DNA from: Gordonia desulfuricans NBRC 100010
Lineage (GTDB): Bacteria > Actinomycetota > Actinomycetes > Mycobacteriales > Mycobacteriaceae
Assembly (NCBI RefSeq): GCF_001485495.1
Contig: NZ_BCNF01000070.1
Coordinates: forward strand, 1 to 50,744
DNA length: 50,744 bases
Reading direction: 5' to 3'
Shown: positions 16,312 to 24,776 of the stretch, piece by piece
How positions within the stretch are numbered: position 1 is the first letter of the stretch
Layout of the letters: every line of letters starts with the position of its first letter
Program-made: the position numbers and the translations under genes
The notes under the pieces: model-generated
Told to the model about the DNA's origin: nothing
Database searches by the model: none
The model's input: only the letters and a program-made list of their open reading frames with translations

Positions 16312-18144
16312 ATGGGCCACTACAAGAGCAATATGCGCGACCTCCAGTTCAACCTCTTCGAGGTCTTCGAACTGGACAAGGTTCTCGAGTCGGGCGAGTT
16401 CGGCGATCTCGATCACGAGACCGCCGTCGACATGCTCCGTGAGGTCAAGAACCTCGCCGAGGGCGTCATCGCCGATTCCTTCGCCGACGCGGACCGCAAT
16501 CCCCCGACCTTCGACCCGGACGAGCACAGCGTCACCATCCCGGAGGGCTTCAAGAAGTCCTACAACGCGCTCGTCGAGGGCGGCTGGGACAAGATCGGTG
16601 TCGCCGAGGAGCTCGGCGGCCTGCCCGCACCGCGGTCGCTGTACTGGGCCATCGGTGAGATGATCCTCGGTGCCAACCCGCCGGTGTTCATGTATGCCGC
16701 AGGCTCCGGCTTCGCGAACATCTTCTACGACAACGGCACCGACGAGCAGAAGAAGTGGGCGGCCCTCTGTTCGGAGCGCGGCTGGGGCGCCACCATGGTG
16801 CTCACCGAGCCCGACGCCGGTTCCGACGTCGGCGCCGGCCGCACCAAGGCCACCCTGCAGGAGGACGGCTCCTGGCACATCGACGGCGTGAAGCGCTTCA
16901 TCACCTCCGCCGACCAGGACATGACCGAGAACATCTTCCACCTGGTGCTGGCCCGCCCCGAGGGCGCAGGCCCCGGCACCAAGGGACTCTCGCTGTTCTT
17001 CGTCCCCAAGTTCCACTTCGATCCCGAGACCGGTGAGCTGGGCGAGCGCAACGGCGCCTTCGTCACCAACGTCGAGCACAAGATGGGCATCAAGGCCTCC
17101 GCCACCTGTGAGGTCACCTTCGGCCAGCACGGCATCCCGGCCAAGGGCTGGCTCGTCGGCGAGGTCCACAAGGGCATCGCGCAGATGTTCGACGTCATCG
17201 AGCACGCCCGGATGATGGTGGGCACCAAGGCCATCTCCACCCTGTCAACCGGTTACCTGAACGCCCTCGAGTACGCCAAGGAGCGTGTGCAGGGTGCGGA
17301 CATGACCCAGATGACCGACAAGGCCGCACCGCGCGTGACCATCACCCATCACCCGGACGTGCGTCGTTCGCTGCTCACCCAGAAGGCCTATGCCGAGGGT
17401 CTGCGTGCGGTGTACCTCTACACCGCCTCGCACCAGGATCCGATCGCCGCCCAGATCGTGTCGGGCGCCGATCCGGCGCTGGCACACCGGGTCAACGACC
17501 TGCTGCTCCCGATCGTCAAGGGTGTCGGTTCCGAGCGGGCGTACGCCAACCTCGGTCACGAGTCGCTGCAGACCCTCGGCGGGTCGGGCTTCCTGCAGGA
17601 CTACCCGATCGAGCAGTACATCCGTGACTCGAAGATCGACTCGCTGTACGAGGGCACCACTGCCATCCAGGCGCAGGACTTCTTCTTCCGCAAGATCATC
17701 CGCGACAAGGGCCAGGCCCTCGCACACGTCGCCGGCCAGATCCAGTCGTTCATCGACTCCGAGGCGGGCAACGGTCGCCTCAAGACCGAGCGCGCCCTGC
17801 TGCAGACCGCGCTGCAGGACGTCCAGGCCATGGCCGCCGCCCTCACCGGCTTCCTGATGGGTGCGCAGGAGAACCCGAAGGAGCTCTACAAGGTCGGCAC
17901 CGGCTCGGTGCGGTTCCTGATGTCGGTGGGCGACCTGCTCATCGGCTGGCTGCTGCTGCGTCAGGCCGAGATCGCCATCGCCAAACTCGACGAGGGCGCC
18001 GGCGACGACCAGTCGTTCTACGAGGGCAAGGTGGCCGTCGCAAGCTTCTTCGCCAAGAACATGCTGCCGCTGCTCACCTCGGTGCGCACCACCGTCGAGA
18101 ACGTCGACAACGATCTGATGGAACTCGACGAGGCCGCGTTCTGA
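16312..18144 (+). CDS. fadE5: Acyl-CoA dehydrogenase FadE5
   Basis: A 610-residue flavoenzyme that introduces the alpha-beta double bond into fatty acyl-CoAs, the first step of beta-oxidation. Size and sequence match mycobacterial FadE5 (611 aa), a distinctive broad-chain-length type larger than ordinary acyl-CoA dehydrogenases. Visible features: a family-typical N-terminus ([17 protein letters not shown]), [16 protein letters not shown] for flavin and substrate binding, and the catalytic base Glu447 in [19 protein letters not shown] precedes ATG 16312. The gene ends before a hairpin. It is separated from fadA2 and fabG4 by about 9 kb but shares an operator motif with them. Confidence 0.97.
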   Translation: MGHYKSNMRDLQFNLFEVFELDKVLESGEFGDLDHETAVDMLREVKNLAEGVIADSFADADRNPPTFDPDEHSVTIPEGFKKSYNALVEGGWDKIGVAEELGGLPAPRSLYWAIGEMILGANPPVFMYAAGSGFANIFYDNGTDEQKKWAALCSERGWGATMVLTEPDAGSDVGAGRTKATLQEDGSWHIDGVKRFITSADQDMTENIFHLVLARPEGAGPGTKGLSLFFVPKFHFDPETGELGERNGAFVTNVEHKMGIKASATCEVTFGQHGIPAKGWLVGEVHKGIAQMFDVIEHARMMVGTKAISTLSTGYLNALEYAKERVQGADMTQMTDKAAPRVTITHHPDVRRSLLTQKAYAEGLRAVYLYTASHQDPIAAQIVSGADPALAHRVNDLLLPIVKGVGSERAYANLGHESLQTLGGSGFLQDYPIEQYIRDSKIDSLYEGTTAIQAQDFFFRKIIRDKGQALAHVAGQIQSFIDSEAGNGRLKTERALLQTALQDVQAMAAALTGFLMGAQENPKELYKVGTGSVRFLMSVGDLLIGWLLLRQAEIAIAKLDEGAGDDQSFYEGKVAVASFFAKNMLPLLTSVRTTVENVDNDLMELDEAAF

Positions 18145-18173
18145 TCTGACGATCAGCTCCACCTCCAGCACCG

Positions 18174-18208
18174 CCACCGGCCGGGGCCCCACGGGTCCCG
18201 GCCGGTGG
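18174..18208 (+). terminator. Hairpin terminator after fadE5
   Basis: Perfect 12-bp arms CCACCGGCCGGG (18174-18185) and CCCGGCCGGTGG (18197-18208) with an 11-nt loop, 30 bp after the fadE5 stop codon. Confidence 0.75.
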
Positions 18209-18305
18209 TCTGTCTGCAGACCGGCCGGGCCGCTCGGCGCCACTTGCGCACACCCGAGGCGCCGGACGGCGCATACTGGGGTCCGTGGGCTCACGGAGCT
18301 TCCAG

Positions 18306-18764
18306 ATGAGCAGTCGATGGCGGATCCCCTTCCGCCACGACGACGTGTTCGCGGTCCTCGCCGACGCCGACGGCTACGAGTCCTGGTGGCCGCAGGTCCA
18401 CGACGCCCAGCGCATCGACGCCGACTCCGGCCGCGCCCGGTTCCGCTCGCTGTTGCCGGTCTCCCTCTCCGTCCGGTTGCGCCAGGACCTCGTCGACCCG
18501 GCTGCCGGGGTGCTGCGTGCCCGGCTCGACGGTGACCTGGTCGGCTGGAGCCAGTGGACCGTCCGCCCCGATGCGGATCCCGAGCGCACCGTCGTGCACT
18601 TCCTGCAGCAGGTGGACTTCACCAAACATGTTGCCGTGGCGCCACTCTGGCCGCTTCGTCCTTTTCTTCGCGCCAATCACGCCCACATGATGCGATCCGG
18701 GCGGCGCGGATTGATCCGGCGGCTCACCGAGATCGGTGCGCGTGATGCGAGCATGCCCCGCTGA
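18306..18764 (+). CDS. SRPBCC superfamily (polyketide cyclase-like) protein
   Basis: A 152-residue START/SRPBCC-fold protein: RIPFRHDDVFAVLADADGYESWWPQV is a typical first helix-grip segment, followed by alternating strands and a long C-terminal helix (LRPFLRANHAHMMRSGRRGL). These proteins bind hydrophobic ligands; no specific ligand is evident. Two starts are possible. GTG 18285 is 7 nt after a -10-like CATACT (leaderless). ATG 18306, given here, has GGAG 6 nt upstream and begins at the fold boundary. Confidence 0.75.
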   Translation: MSSRWRIPFRHDDVFAVLADADGYESWWPQVHDAQRIDADSGRARFRSLLPVSLSVRLRQDLVDPAAGVLRARLDGDLVGWSQWTVRPDADPERTVVHFLQQVDFTKHVAVAPLWPLRPFLRANHAHMMRSGRRGLIRRLTEIGARDASMPR

Positions 18765-18904
18765 TCACCGCCGATGTCTCATGTTGAGACGGCCCGGCAG
18801 TGTCCCACCCCTTCCAGGCGACCGCGCCGGCGACGTAGCGTGGGAACGGATCGGCCATCCACCACCCTCTCGACCCACACGATGACGAAGACGTAGGTGT
18901 AGCG

Positions 18905-19960
18905 ATGAAAGCTCTTGTATTCCATGGCCCCGGACAGAAGGCCTGGGAGGACGTCCCCGATCCCAAGCTCACCGAACCGACCGACATCATCGTCAAGATG
19001 GACACCACGACGATCTGTGGCACCGACCTGCACATCCTCAAGGGCGATGTCCCGGCCGTCACACCGGGGCGCATCCTCGGCCACGAGGGTGTCGGCACCA
19101 TCACCGAGATCGGTGATGCCGTCACCACTCTCGCCGTCGGCGATCAGGTGATCCTGTCGTGTATCTCGGCGTGCGGCAAATGTGCCTACTGCAAACAGGG
19201 TGTGTTCTCCCATTGTCTGGGCAGCGAGGGCAGTTCGGGGATCGGCTGGATCTTCGGCCATCTCATCGACGGCACGCAGGCCGAGTACGTCCGTGTGCCC
19301 TATGCGGAGACCTCGGTGTACAAACTCCCGGCGACGGTGAGTCCGGAACAGGGCACCCTGCTGTCGGACATCCTGCCCACCGGCCATGAGATCGGGGTAC
19401 GCCACGGTGCGGTGAAACCCGGTGATGTGGTGGCCGTGATCGGAACGGGCCCAGTGGGATTGGCGGCCATCGCAACCGCCGGCCTGTACGGCCCCAGTCG
19501 TGTCGTCGCCATCGACCTCGACGCCAACCGCGTCGAGCAGGCACGCCTCTTCGGCGCCACCGACGGCGTGGTGTCGTCGGCGAAGGACTGGCGCGACCAG
19601 GTGCTGGCGATGACCGACGGCCTCGGCGTGGACGTCGCCATCGAGGCGGTGGGCATCCCCGCGACCTTCCAGATGTGTCTCGACATCGTCCGCCCCGCAG
19701 GACATGTCGCGAATGTCGGGGTGCACGGCTCGTCGGTCGATCTACCACTACAGGATCTGTGGATCTCCAACATCGTGATGACGATGGGACTGGTCAACAC
19801 CAACACCCTCGACACCCTGCTCAAGCTGGTCGCGCAGCGGCGGATCGACCCGGACCCGTTCATCAGTCATCGCTTCGCCCTCGGCGACATCATCGACGCC
19901 TACGATGTGTTCGGCCGGGCCGCAGAGACCAAGGCGCTCAAGGTGATCCTGAACTCCTGA
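18905..19960 (+). CDS. Zinc-dependent alcohol dehydrogenase (MDR family)
   Basis: A 351-residue medium-chain dehydrogenase. Catalytic zinc ligands: Cys in TICGTDLHI, His-Glu in GHEGVG, and Asp in LLSDILPTGHEIG. Four structural-zinc cysteines are in CISACGKCAYCKQGVFSHC. The nucleotide-binding motif is VIGTGPVGLAA, with acidic VAIDLDANR after strand 2, which points to NAD rather than NADP. It resembles the secondary alcohol/isopropanol dehydrogenase-like subgroup. TAGGTG before the ATG serves as a ribosome site. It is convergent with the TerD-nuclease gene and shares a hairpin terminator with it. Substrate unknown. Confidence 0.92.
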   Translation: MKALVFHGPGQKAWEDVPDPKLTEPTDIIVKMDTTTICGTDLHILKGDVPAVTPGRILGHEGVGTITEIGDAVTTLAVGDQVILSCISACGKCAYCKQGVFSHCLGSEGSSGIGWIFGHLIDGTQAEYVRVPYAETSVYKLPATVSPEQGTLLSDILPTGHEIGVRHGAVKPGDVVAVIGTGPVGLAAIATAGLYGPSRVVAIDLDANRVEQARLFGATDGVVSSAKDWRDQVLAMTDGLGVDVAIEAVGIPATFQMCLDIVRPAGHVANVGVHGSSVDLPLQDLWISNIVMTMGLVNTNTLDTLLKLVAQRRIDPDPFISHRFALGDIIDAYDVFGRAAETKALKVILNS

Positions 19961-19994
19961 TCACCGGGCCGACAACACCCGGAGTACCCGAAAA

Positions 19995-20031
19995 CGGTCG
20001 GGCCGCGACATCACACGTCGCGTCCCGACCG
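19995..20031. terminator. Bidirectional hairpin between alcohol dehydrogenase and TerD-nuclease genes
   Basis: CGGTCGGG...CCCGACCG, then after one mismatch CGCGAC...GTCGCG, with a 7-nt loop. It overlaps the last codons of the minus-strand TerD-fusion gene (stop at 20011-20013) and lies 34 bp beyond the plus-strand dehydrogenase stop. Confidence 0.65.
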
Positions 20032-22113
20032 CACCCGCTCGACCACCTCGGCATAGAAGGCGGTGGCCAGTGCGACCATCGCCGTGACGAATCCGCCCTC
20101 GCTGCCGGACCGCTTGGACCCCATCGACGACTCCATCGTCACGGTGAACTCCCGGATGTCCCGACCGTCCGGTGGAACCAGCACACCGGAGTCCTCACGA
20201 ACGTCCTTGAGCAGAGCCGACGTCGACTCGACGCGGCTGCCGGCATGGTGCGCGGTGATCCGCACGTCGTCCGGGGCGGTTGCGAGTTGCCGTACCAGCC
20301 AGTTGATCTTGGTCTGGGTCCTCCCGCTTCGGGGTGCCGCCGTCTTCATCGAGCAGCCGATGCGGCCGCGACCCAGATCGGCGTTGATGGCCACCGGCCC
20401 CGCGGCACCCGAGACCCGTAGGAGCGCGAACAGCTCTCCGGAATCGGCCAGCTGCCGGGCGCGACTGACCGCGTCCACCCGGCTGGCCGGCGCCTGCGCC
20501 GTCACCTTCTGACCGGTCAGAGCACTCAGGTTCAGCGACACGTGGCGGGCCAACCGGTCGAATCGATCGCATACCTCCGACGTCGATGCGTCCGAGGCCC
20601 CGACGGTCCGGTTCTTGACCGCTTCGCGGATCGTGACCCACTGCTTCCCCATGTCGTCGAACGGCCACATCCCGGACTGGTTGTCGGCACCGTAGAGGAG
20701 CATCTCTTCGAGAACCCGTGCGCGCACGGGGTCGTCGATGCCGACGTGCTCGTGCACGATGGTCGCCTCCGCGACGATCTCCTCCCACGAAAGGTGCTTG
20801 AGGGACACGCTTTTCAGCGACCGTGCATCGACCTTGCAAGGATGCTGATCCGGTGATGCCATCAGGTCCCGACTGACGGTGAGCACGGCGTCGATCGACT
20901 TGGCCCGGGCGAGCTTGAGATAGGTGGCGATCTGCTCATCGCTCAGCTCGGCACGGCCGGTCTTCACCTCGACCAGGGCCTGCCAGATGCGTGAGCCACG
21001 GCTGACCCTGATCAGCCCGTCGGGCCGGACCTCCTCTCCGGACACGGTGAATCGGACCTCGGTGAAGGTCTCGATCCGTCCGCGTGGCGCACCGATCTGG
21101 CTCACGATCGCCCGGCCGAACTCCGGGACCGTCTCCATCGTCGCCAGCAGGATCGAGGTGGTCCGCATCTCCTGCTCCGCATTCGACCTGACGCCCACCG
21201 ACGGGAACAATCTGGCCCGTCTCCATTCCGATTCGCCGAGGCGGGGCAGATACGCGGCCGTCCGTTGCGCCCAGTCCTTGGGCAGCGGTGCGGGACGCCG
21301 TTTCCGGGCGATCGACACCTTGGTCTCCGGGGCGGGGGTGTCGCCGGTCGCGGATGCCCCCGCACCGGACACCTCTGCCTCGGGCGCCGGGGGAGGCGGG
21401 TCACCGGCCTCCTCGGCCGGCGGCGCCGGGTCGCCCGCGGAAGCGAGATGCACATCATCCGGGGCGAGATCCCCGATATCGGCCGGGTCGTCCTCAGATG
21501 AGCCGTCACCGGCGGTGTCGTCGTCGACCTCGATGCCGTGATCGGACACCAGCGCCTCGAGTCCGCCGTCATAGCCCTGGCCCACCGCCCGGATCTTCCA
21601 GGCATCACCACGCCGGTAGATCTCGCCGAAGATCACTGCCCGCTCGGTGACCAGGCCGTCGATGACATGGACGACCAAGGGCTCTTCGGGTCGCTCGGCG
21701 CACCCCACCGACATCCTGACCAGGGAGGTGTCGCCGAAACTCGCCTCGCTCCGGGGATCGGTGCTGGCCGTGATCACGATGCGCGACACCGAATCCGGAA
21801 TACGTGCCAGATCGACCTCGACGGCATCACGGTGACCGGGCGAATCCGCGGTCGACTCGGCAGCATCCGGCGCCACCTGCCCCGACACCAACTGCACCGC
21901 CCCACCCACGCCGCTCGGCTGGTTGTAGAAGATCAGGTCGTCATTGGAGCGGACCCGTCCGTCGTCACCGAGGACCAGGATTCCGGCATCGATGTCGGTG
22001 TCGACACCGGCCGTCGACTCGGTCTCGATGACGACGACGAGTCGGGGATCGGATTCGCCTGCGACATCGCCGACGGCGACGTTCCCGCCTTTGGCCAGCA
22101 CATGGGGCTCCAT
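20011..22113 (-). CDS. TerD domain fused to a PD-(D/E)XK nuclease-like domain
   Basis: A 700-residue protein. Residues 1-195 are a TerD domain: the calcium-site stretch DTDIDAGILVLGDDGRV, the signature NDDLIFYNQPSG, and C-terminal FGEIYRRGDAWKIRAVGQGY before GGLEALVSDHGI. Residues 196-265 are an acidic, Pro/Ala-rich linker. From about 270 a different domain begins. Its core reads EVRPDGLIRV then WQALVEVKTG, giving Asp365 and Glu382-Val-Lys384, with Glu313 in a preceding helix: the arrangement of a PD-(D/E)XK nuclease. The C-terminal 200 residues end in a region predicted helical. Ter proteins act in tellurite, phage and stress responses, and comparative genomics has linked them to nucleases. 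The gene stands alone. TAGTTT ends 6 nt before ATG 22113 (leaderless). Confidence 0.8.
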   Translation of the reverse strand: MEPHVLAKGGNVAVGDVAGESDPRLVVVIETESTAGVDTDIDAGILVLGDDGRVRSNDDLIFYNQPSGVGGAVQLVSGQVAPDAAESTADSPGHRDAVEVDLARIPDSVSRIVITASTDPRSEASFGDTSLVRMSVGCAERPEEPLVVHVIDGLVTERAVIFGEIYRRGDAWKIRAVGQGYDGGLEALVSDHGIEVDDDTAGDGSSEDDPADIGDLAPDDVHLASAGDPAPPAEEAGDPPPPAPEAEVSGAGASATGDTPAPETKVSIARKRRPAPLPKDWAQRTAAYLPRLGESEWRRARLFPSVGVRSNAEQEMRTTSILLATMETVPEFGRAIVSQIGAPRGRIETFTEVRFTVSGEEVRPDGLIRVSRGSRIWQALVEVKTGRAELSDEQIATYLKLARAKSIDAVLTVSRDLMASPDQHPCKVDARSLKSVSLKHLSWEEIVAEATIVHEHVGIDDPVRARVLEEMLLYGADNQSGMWPFDDMGKQWVTIREAVKNRTVGASDASTSEVCDRFDRLARHVSLNLSALTGQKVTAQAPASRVDAVSRARQLADSGELFALLRVSGAAGPVAINADLGRGRIGCSMKTAAPRSGRTQTKINWLVRQLATAPDDVRITAHHAGSRVESTSALLKDVREDSGVLVPPDGRDIREFTVTMESSMGSKRSGSEGGFVTAMVALATAFYAEVVERVRSGRDV

Positions 22114-22246
22114 CCGCCCAAACTATGTGTCACACCACCACCGTGCAGGCAGTGCGGCCGGGATACCCGTCAGGTTCAACCGGTCAGATGACGGACCGGT
22201 CGATCGAACGTCAGACCCCCTGCGCCAGAAGAGGATCGACCACAAC

Positions 22247-22287
22247 GCACAGCGGCCCTCCCGGAGATTCCGGGAGGGCCGCTGTGC
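22247..22287 (-). terminator. Perfect hairpin after the short-chain dehydrogenase gene
   Basis: Arms of 19 bp (22247-22265 and 22269-22287) with a 3-nt loop, starting 25 bp beyond the stop of the minus-strand dehydrogenase. It also insulates the TerD-nuclease promoter region downstream of it. The 199-bp gap from 22114 to 22312 holds nothing else I can name. Confidence 0.8.
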
Positions 22288-22312
22288 TCGTCGAGAAGTG
22301 TTGGGCCGCCGA

Positions 22313-23089
22313 CTACTTCGGTGGCATCCGGATGCCGCCGTCGACGCGCACGACCTCGGCGTTCATGTACGAGTTGGTGACCAGCTCGACGACCATCGAG
22401 GCGAGTTCGTCGGGTTCGCCGAGTCGGTGCGGGAACAGCACCGACTCACCCAGCTTCGCCTTGAACGCCTCGGACGCCTCACCCTCACCGTAGATCGGGG
22501 TGTCGATCAGGCCGGGGGCCACGGTGTTGACGCGAATCCCGGCGGCGGCCAGGTCACGTGCGACCGGCAGGGTCATACCGACGACGCCGCCCTTGGACGA
22601 CGAGTAGGCGGCCTGGCCGATCTGGCCGTCGAATGCGGCGACGCTGGCCATGTTGACGATGGCGCCCTTCTCGCCCGACGCGGCGGCCTCGTTGCGGCTC
22701 ATCGCGGTGGCGGCCAGGCGGATCGCGTCGAAGGTGCCGACCAGGTTGATCGCGATGACCTTCTTGTACACGTCCAGGTTGTGCGCCGAGGCGAACTCAC
22801 CGTCGCGGCCGATGGTGCGCTGTGCCGAACCGATACCGGCCGAGTTGACCAGCACGCGCAGCGGGCCGAGTTCACCTGCGGCGTTGACCGCGGCCTCGAT
22901 CGACGAGGTGTCGGTGACGTCGACCGGCACGAACTCGCCGCCCACCTCCTTGGCCAGCTCCGCACCCTTGTCGGCGTTGAGGTCGGCGATGACGACCTTC
23001 GCGCCCTTGGCCGCCAGCTGGCGGACCACCGCGGCGCCGATACCGGACGCCCCACCCGTCACGATTGCACTTGCTCCGTTGATATCCAC
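22313..23089 (-). CDS. Short-chain dehydrogenase, 3-hydroxyacyl-CoA dehydrogenase type 2-like
   Basis: A 258-residue classical SDR: NAD-binding TGGASGIG (residues 11-18), Asp in VIADLNADKG favouring NAD, NSAGIG, catalytic Ser in NMASVAAFDG, and Tyr-Lys in YSSSKGG. The sequence style (MDINGASAIVTGG, C-terminal NAEVVRVDGGIRM) is that of the HSD17B10-like 3-hydroxyacyl-CoA dehydrogenases, which oxidise 3-hydroxyacyl-CoA in beta-oxidation or branched-chain and steroid breakdown. An inverted repeat lies 17 bp upstream of the ATG. Confidence 0.9.
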   Translation of the reverse strand: MDINGASAIVTGGASGIGAAVVRQLAAKGAKVVIADLNADKGAELAKEVGGEFVPVDVTDTSSIEAAVNAAGELGPLRVLVNSAGIGSAQRTIGRDGEFASAHNLDVYKKVIAINLVGTFDAIRLAATAMSRNEAAASGEKGAIVNMASVAAFDGQIGQAAYSSSKGGVVGMTLPVARDLAAAGIRVNTVAPGLIDTPIYGEGEASEAFKAKLGESVLFPHRLGEPDELASMVVELVTNSYMNAEVVRVDGGIRMPPK

Positions 23090-23105
23090 GTCGACAGACT
23101 ACGAC

Positions 23106-23129
23106 GGGTGTGTCCTGCACAACACACCC
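23106..23129. promoter_or_regulatory. Inverted repeat upstream of the SDR gene, candidate operator
   Basis: GGGTGTGT (23106-23113) and ACACACCC (23122-23129) flank an 8-nt centre. The site sits 17-40 bp upstream of the dehydrogenase ATG, where a repressor would block its promoter. No regulator gene is adjacent. Confidence 0.45.
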
Positions 23130-23313
23130 ACCCGAACTAGCGGTCGCTCAGTAGCACCGGCACGGGCGGGCGAACCCCTCGCCCCCGGGTCTCAATCACG
23201 CGATCCCGCTGATCAATCGCACCCTTGGCCAGAACCGGGCAAAGCTCCGATGTGATGCACGCCACCTCTCGCGAATCATCGTGTTCCACAGCACGTCTAT
23301 CGAGAGGCAGCCC

Positions 23314-24678
23314 ATGTCAGCCCCACCCACCGCCAGCTGGTCGAGCCCCGAACACCGCCGCAGCGTGATCTGGATCGTCACCCTGGCCACGATCGCGATC
23401 GTCTTCGACGGATACGACCTCGTCGTCTACGGCACCGTCCTGCCGACGCTGCTCGACGATCCCACCCAGATCGGGGAGCTGAGTCCGGCCACCGCAGGCG
23501 CACTCGGTTCCTATGCCCTGGTCGGCGTCATGATCGGGGCATTCATCGCCGGGGCACTCGGCGACCGGCTCGGCCGTCGGACCATGATGCTGGCCAACAT
23601 CGTCTGGTTCTCCATCGGCATGGCCGCCACCGCCCTCGCCCACGACCTGGTGACCTTCGGGTTGCTGCGCTGCCTCACCGGCATCGGCATCGGCGGCCTG
23701 GTCGCCACCGTCGGCGCGATGGTCGCCGAGTTCGCCCCTCCGGCCAAACGCAACCTGTTCAACGCGATCGTCTACAGCGGCGTCCCGGCCGGCGGCGTAC
23801 TCGCGGCCGTCCTGGCGATGCTGCTCGCCGACCACATCGGCTGGCGCGGACTGTTCCTGGTCGGTGCCCTGCCGATCGTCACCCTGCTCCCCCTCGCGGT
23901 GCTCCGGATGCCGGAGTCGCCGCAGTGGCTGGTCGCCCGCGACCGCACCGAGGACGCACGTCGGATCAGCGTGCGCACCGGCATCCCGGTGGACCTGGCA
24001 CCGCCCTCCCCGACGCCGACCGAGCGCACCGAACGGATCGGGTTCTCCGCCCTGGCCCGCCGTCCGCTGCTCGCCCCGACCGCGCTGCTCGGCATGACGA
24101 GCTTCGCCGGACTGCTGCTGACCTATGGTCTCAACACCTGGCTGCCGCAGATCATGAAGTCGTCCGGCTTCGACACCAAGGGATCGCTGGGATTCCTGCT
24201 GGTGCTCAACGGCGGGGCGATCGTCGGCGGACTGATCGCCGCCCGGCTCGCCGACTCCCGCGGACCGCAGCGCATCGTGGCCACGTCGTTCTGCCTGGCC
24301 ACCTTCGCCCTGATCGGCCTGACGCTGGGGCTGCCGCTGCCCATCCTGCTGATCGCGGTCGCGGTGGCCGGTACCGGCACCATCGGTACCCAGGTGCTGA
24401 TCTACGGCTACGTGTCGAACTACTACCCGACCCGGGCGCGCGCGGCGGGTGTGGCGTGGTGCGCCGGATTCGGTCGGCTCGGCGGCATCGTCGGCCCGAT
24501 GATCGGCGGCATGCTGATCGGTGCCGGGGTGTCGGCGGACTCGGCGTTCTACCTGTTCGCCGGGATCGCCCTGCTCGGCGCCGCCGCGACGCTGCTCGTG
24601 CCGCGCCGGGGCAGCACGCCCGCACCGGTCGCCGGCGACCACCGCCGTGACGCCGGATCGGCACTCGCCACCGGATGA
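23314..24678 (+). CDS. MFS transporter, aromatic acid:H+ symporter type
   Basis: A 454-residue, 12-helix major facilitator. The segment VFDGYDLVVYGTVLP in helix 1 and GALGDRLGRRTMML in the loop between helices 2 and 3 are typical of the AAHS family (PcaK/BenK), which imports benzoate, 4-hydroxybenzoate and related acids with protons. Repeats in the second half include YYPTRARAAGVAWCAGFGRLG. GAGAGG lies 6 nt before ATG 23314; an earlier in-frame GTG at 23281 has no ribosome site. No aromatic catabolic genes lie nearby, so the substrate is inferred from family only. Confidence 0.9.
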   Translation: MSAPPTASWSSPEHRRSVIWIVTLATIAIVFDGYDLVVYGTVLPTLLDDPTQIGELSPATAGALGSYALVGVMIGAFIAGALGDRLGRRTMMLANIVWFSIGMAATALAHDLVTFGLLRCLTGIGIGGLVATVGAMVAEFAPPAKRNLFNAIVYSGVPAGGVLAAVLAMLLADHIGWRGLFLVGALPIVTLLPLAVLRMPESPQWLVARDRTEDARRISVRTGIPVDLAPPSPTPTERTERIGFSALARRPLLAPTALLGMTSFAGLLLTYGLNTWLPQIMKSSGFDTKGSLGFLLVLNGGAIVGGLIAARLADSRGPQRIVATSFCLATFALIGLTLGLPLPILLIAVAVAGTGTIGTQVLIYGYVSNYYPTRARAAGVAWCAGFGRLGGIVGPMIGGMLIGAGVSADSAFYLFAGIALLGAAATLLVPRRGSTPAPVAGDHRRDAGSALATG

Positions 24679-24697
24679 CCGATCCCGGCCGGTCATC
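24674..24697 (+). terminator. Small hairpin at the end of the MFS gene
   Basis: Arms GATGACCG (24674-24681) and CGGTCATC (24690-24697) with an 8-nt loop, overlapping the MFS stop codon. Possible terminator before the convergent VanW gene. Confidence 0.4.
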
Positions 24698-24776
24698 GGT
24701 GCCGGTCCGGCGGCGGGCGCACATCCGGTGCACCCGCCGCCGCGGGCGTCGTGCAGCGGAGTCGCACCCGCACGAC

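Noticed and set aside
23106..23129. KstR or KstR2 steroid-regulon operator
   Set aside because: The repeat lacks the KstR (TnnAACnnGTTnnA) and KstR2 (AAGCAAGnnCTTGCTT) patterns.
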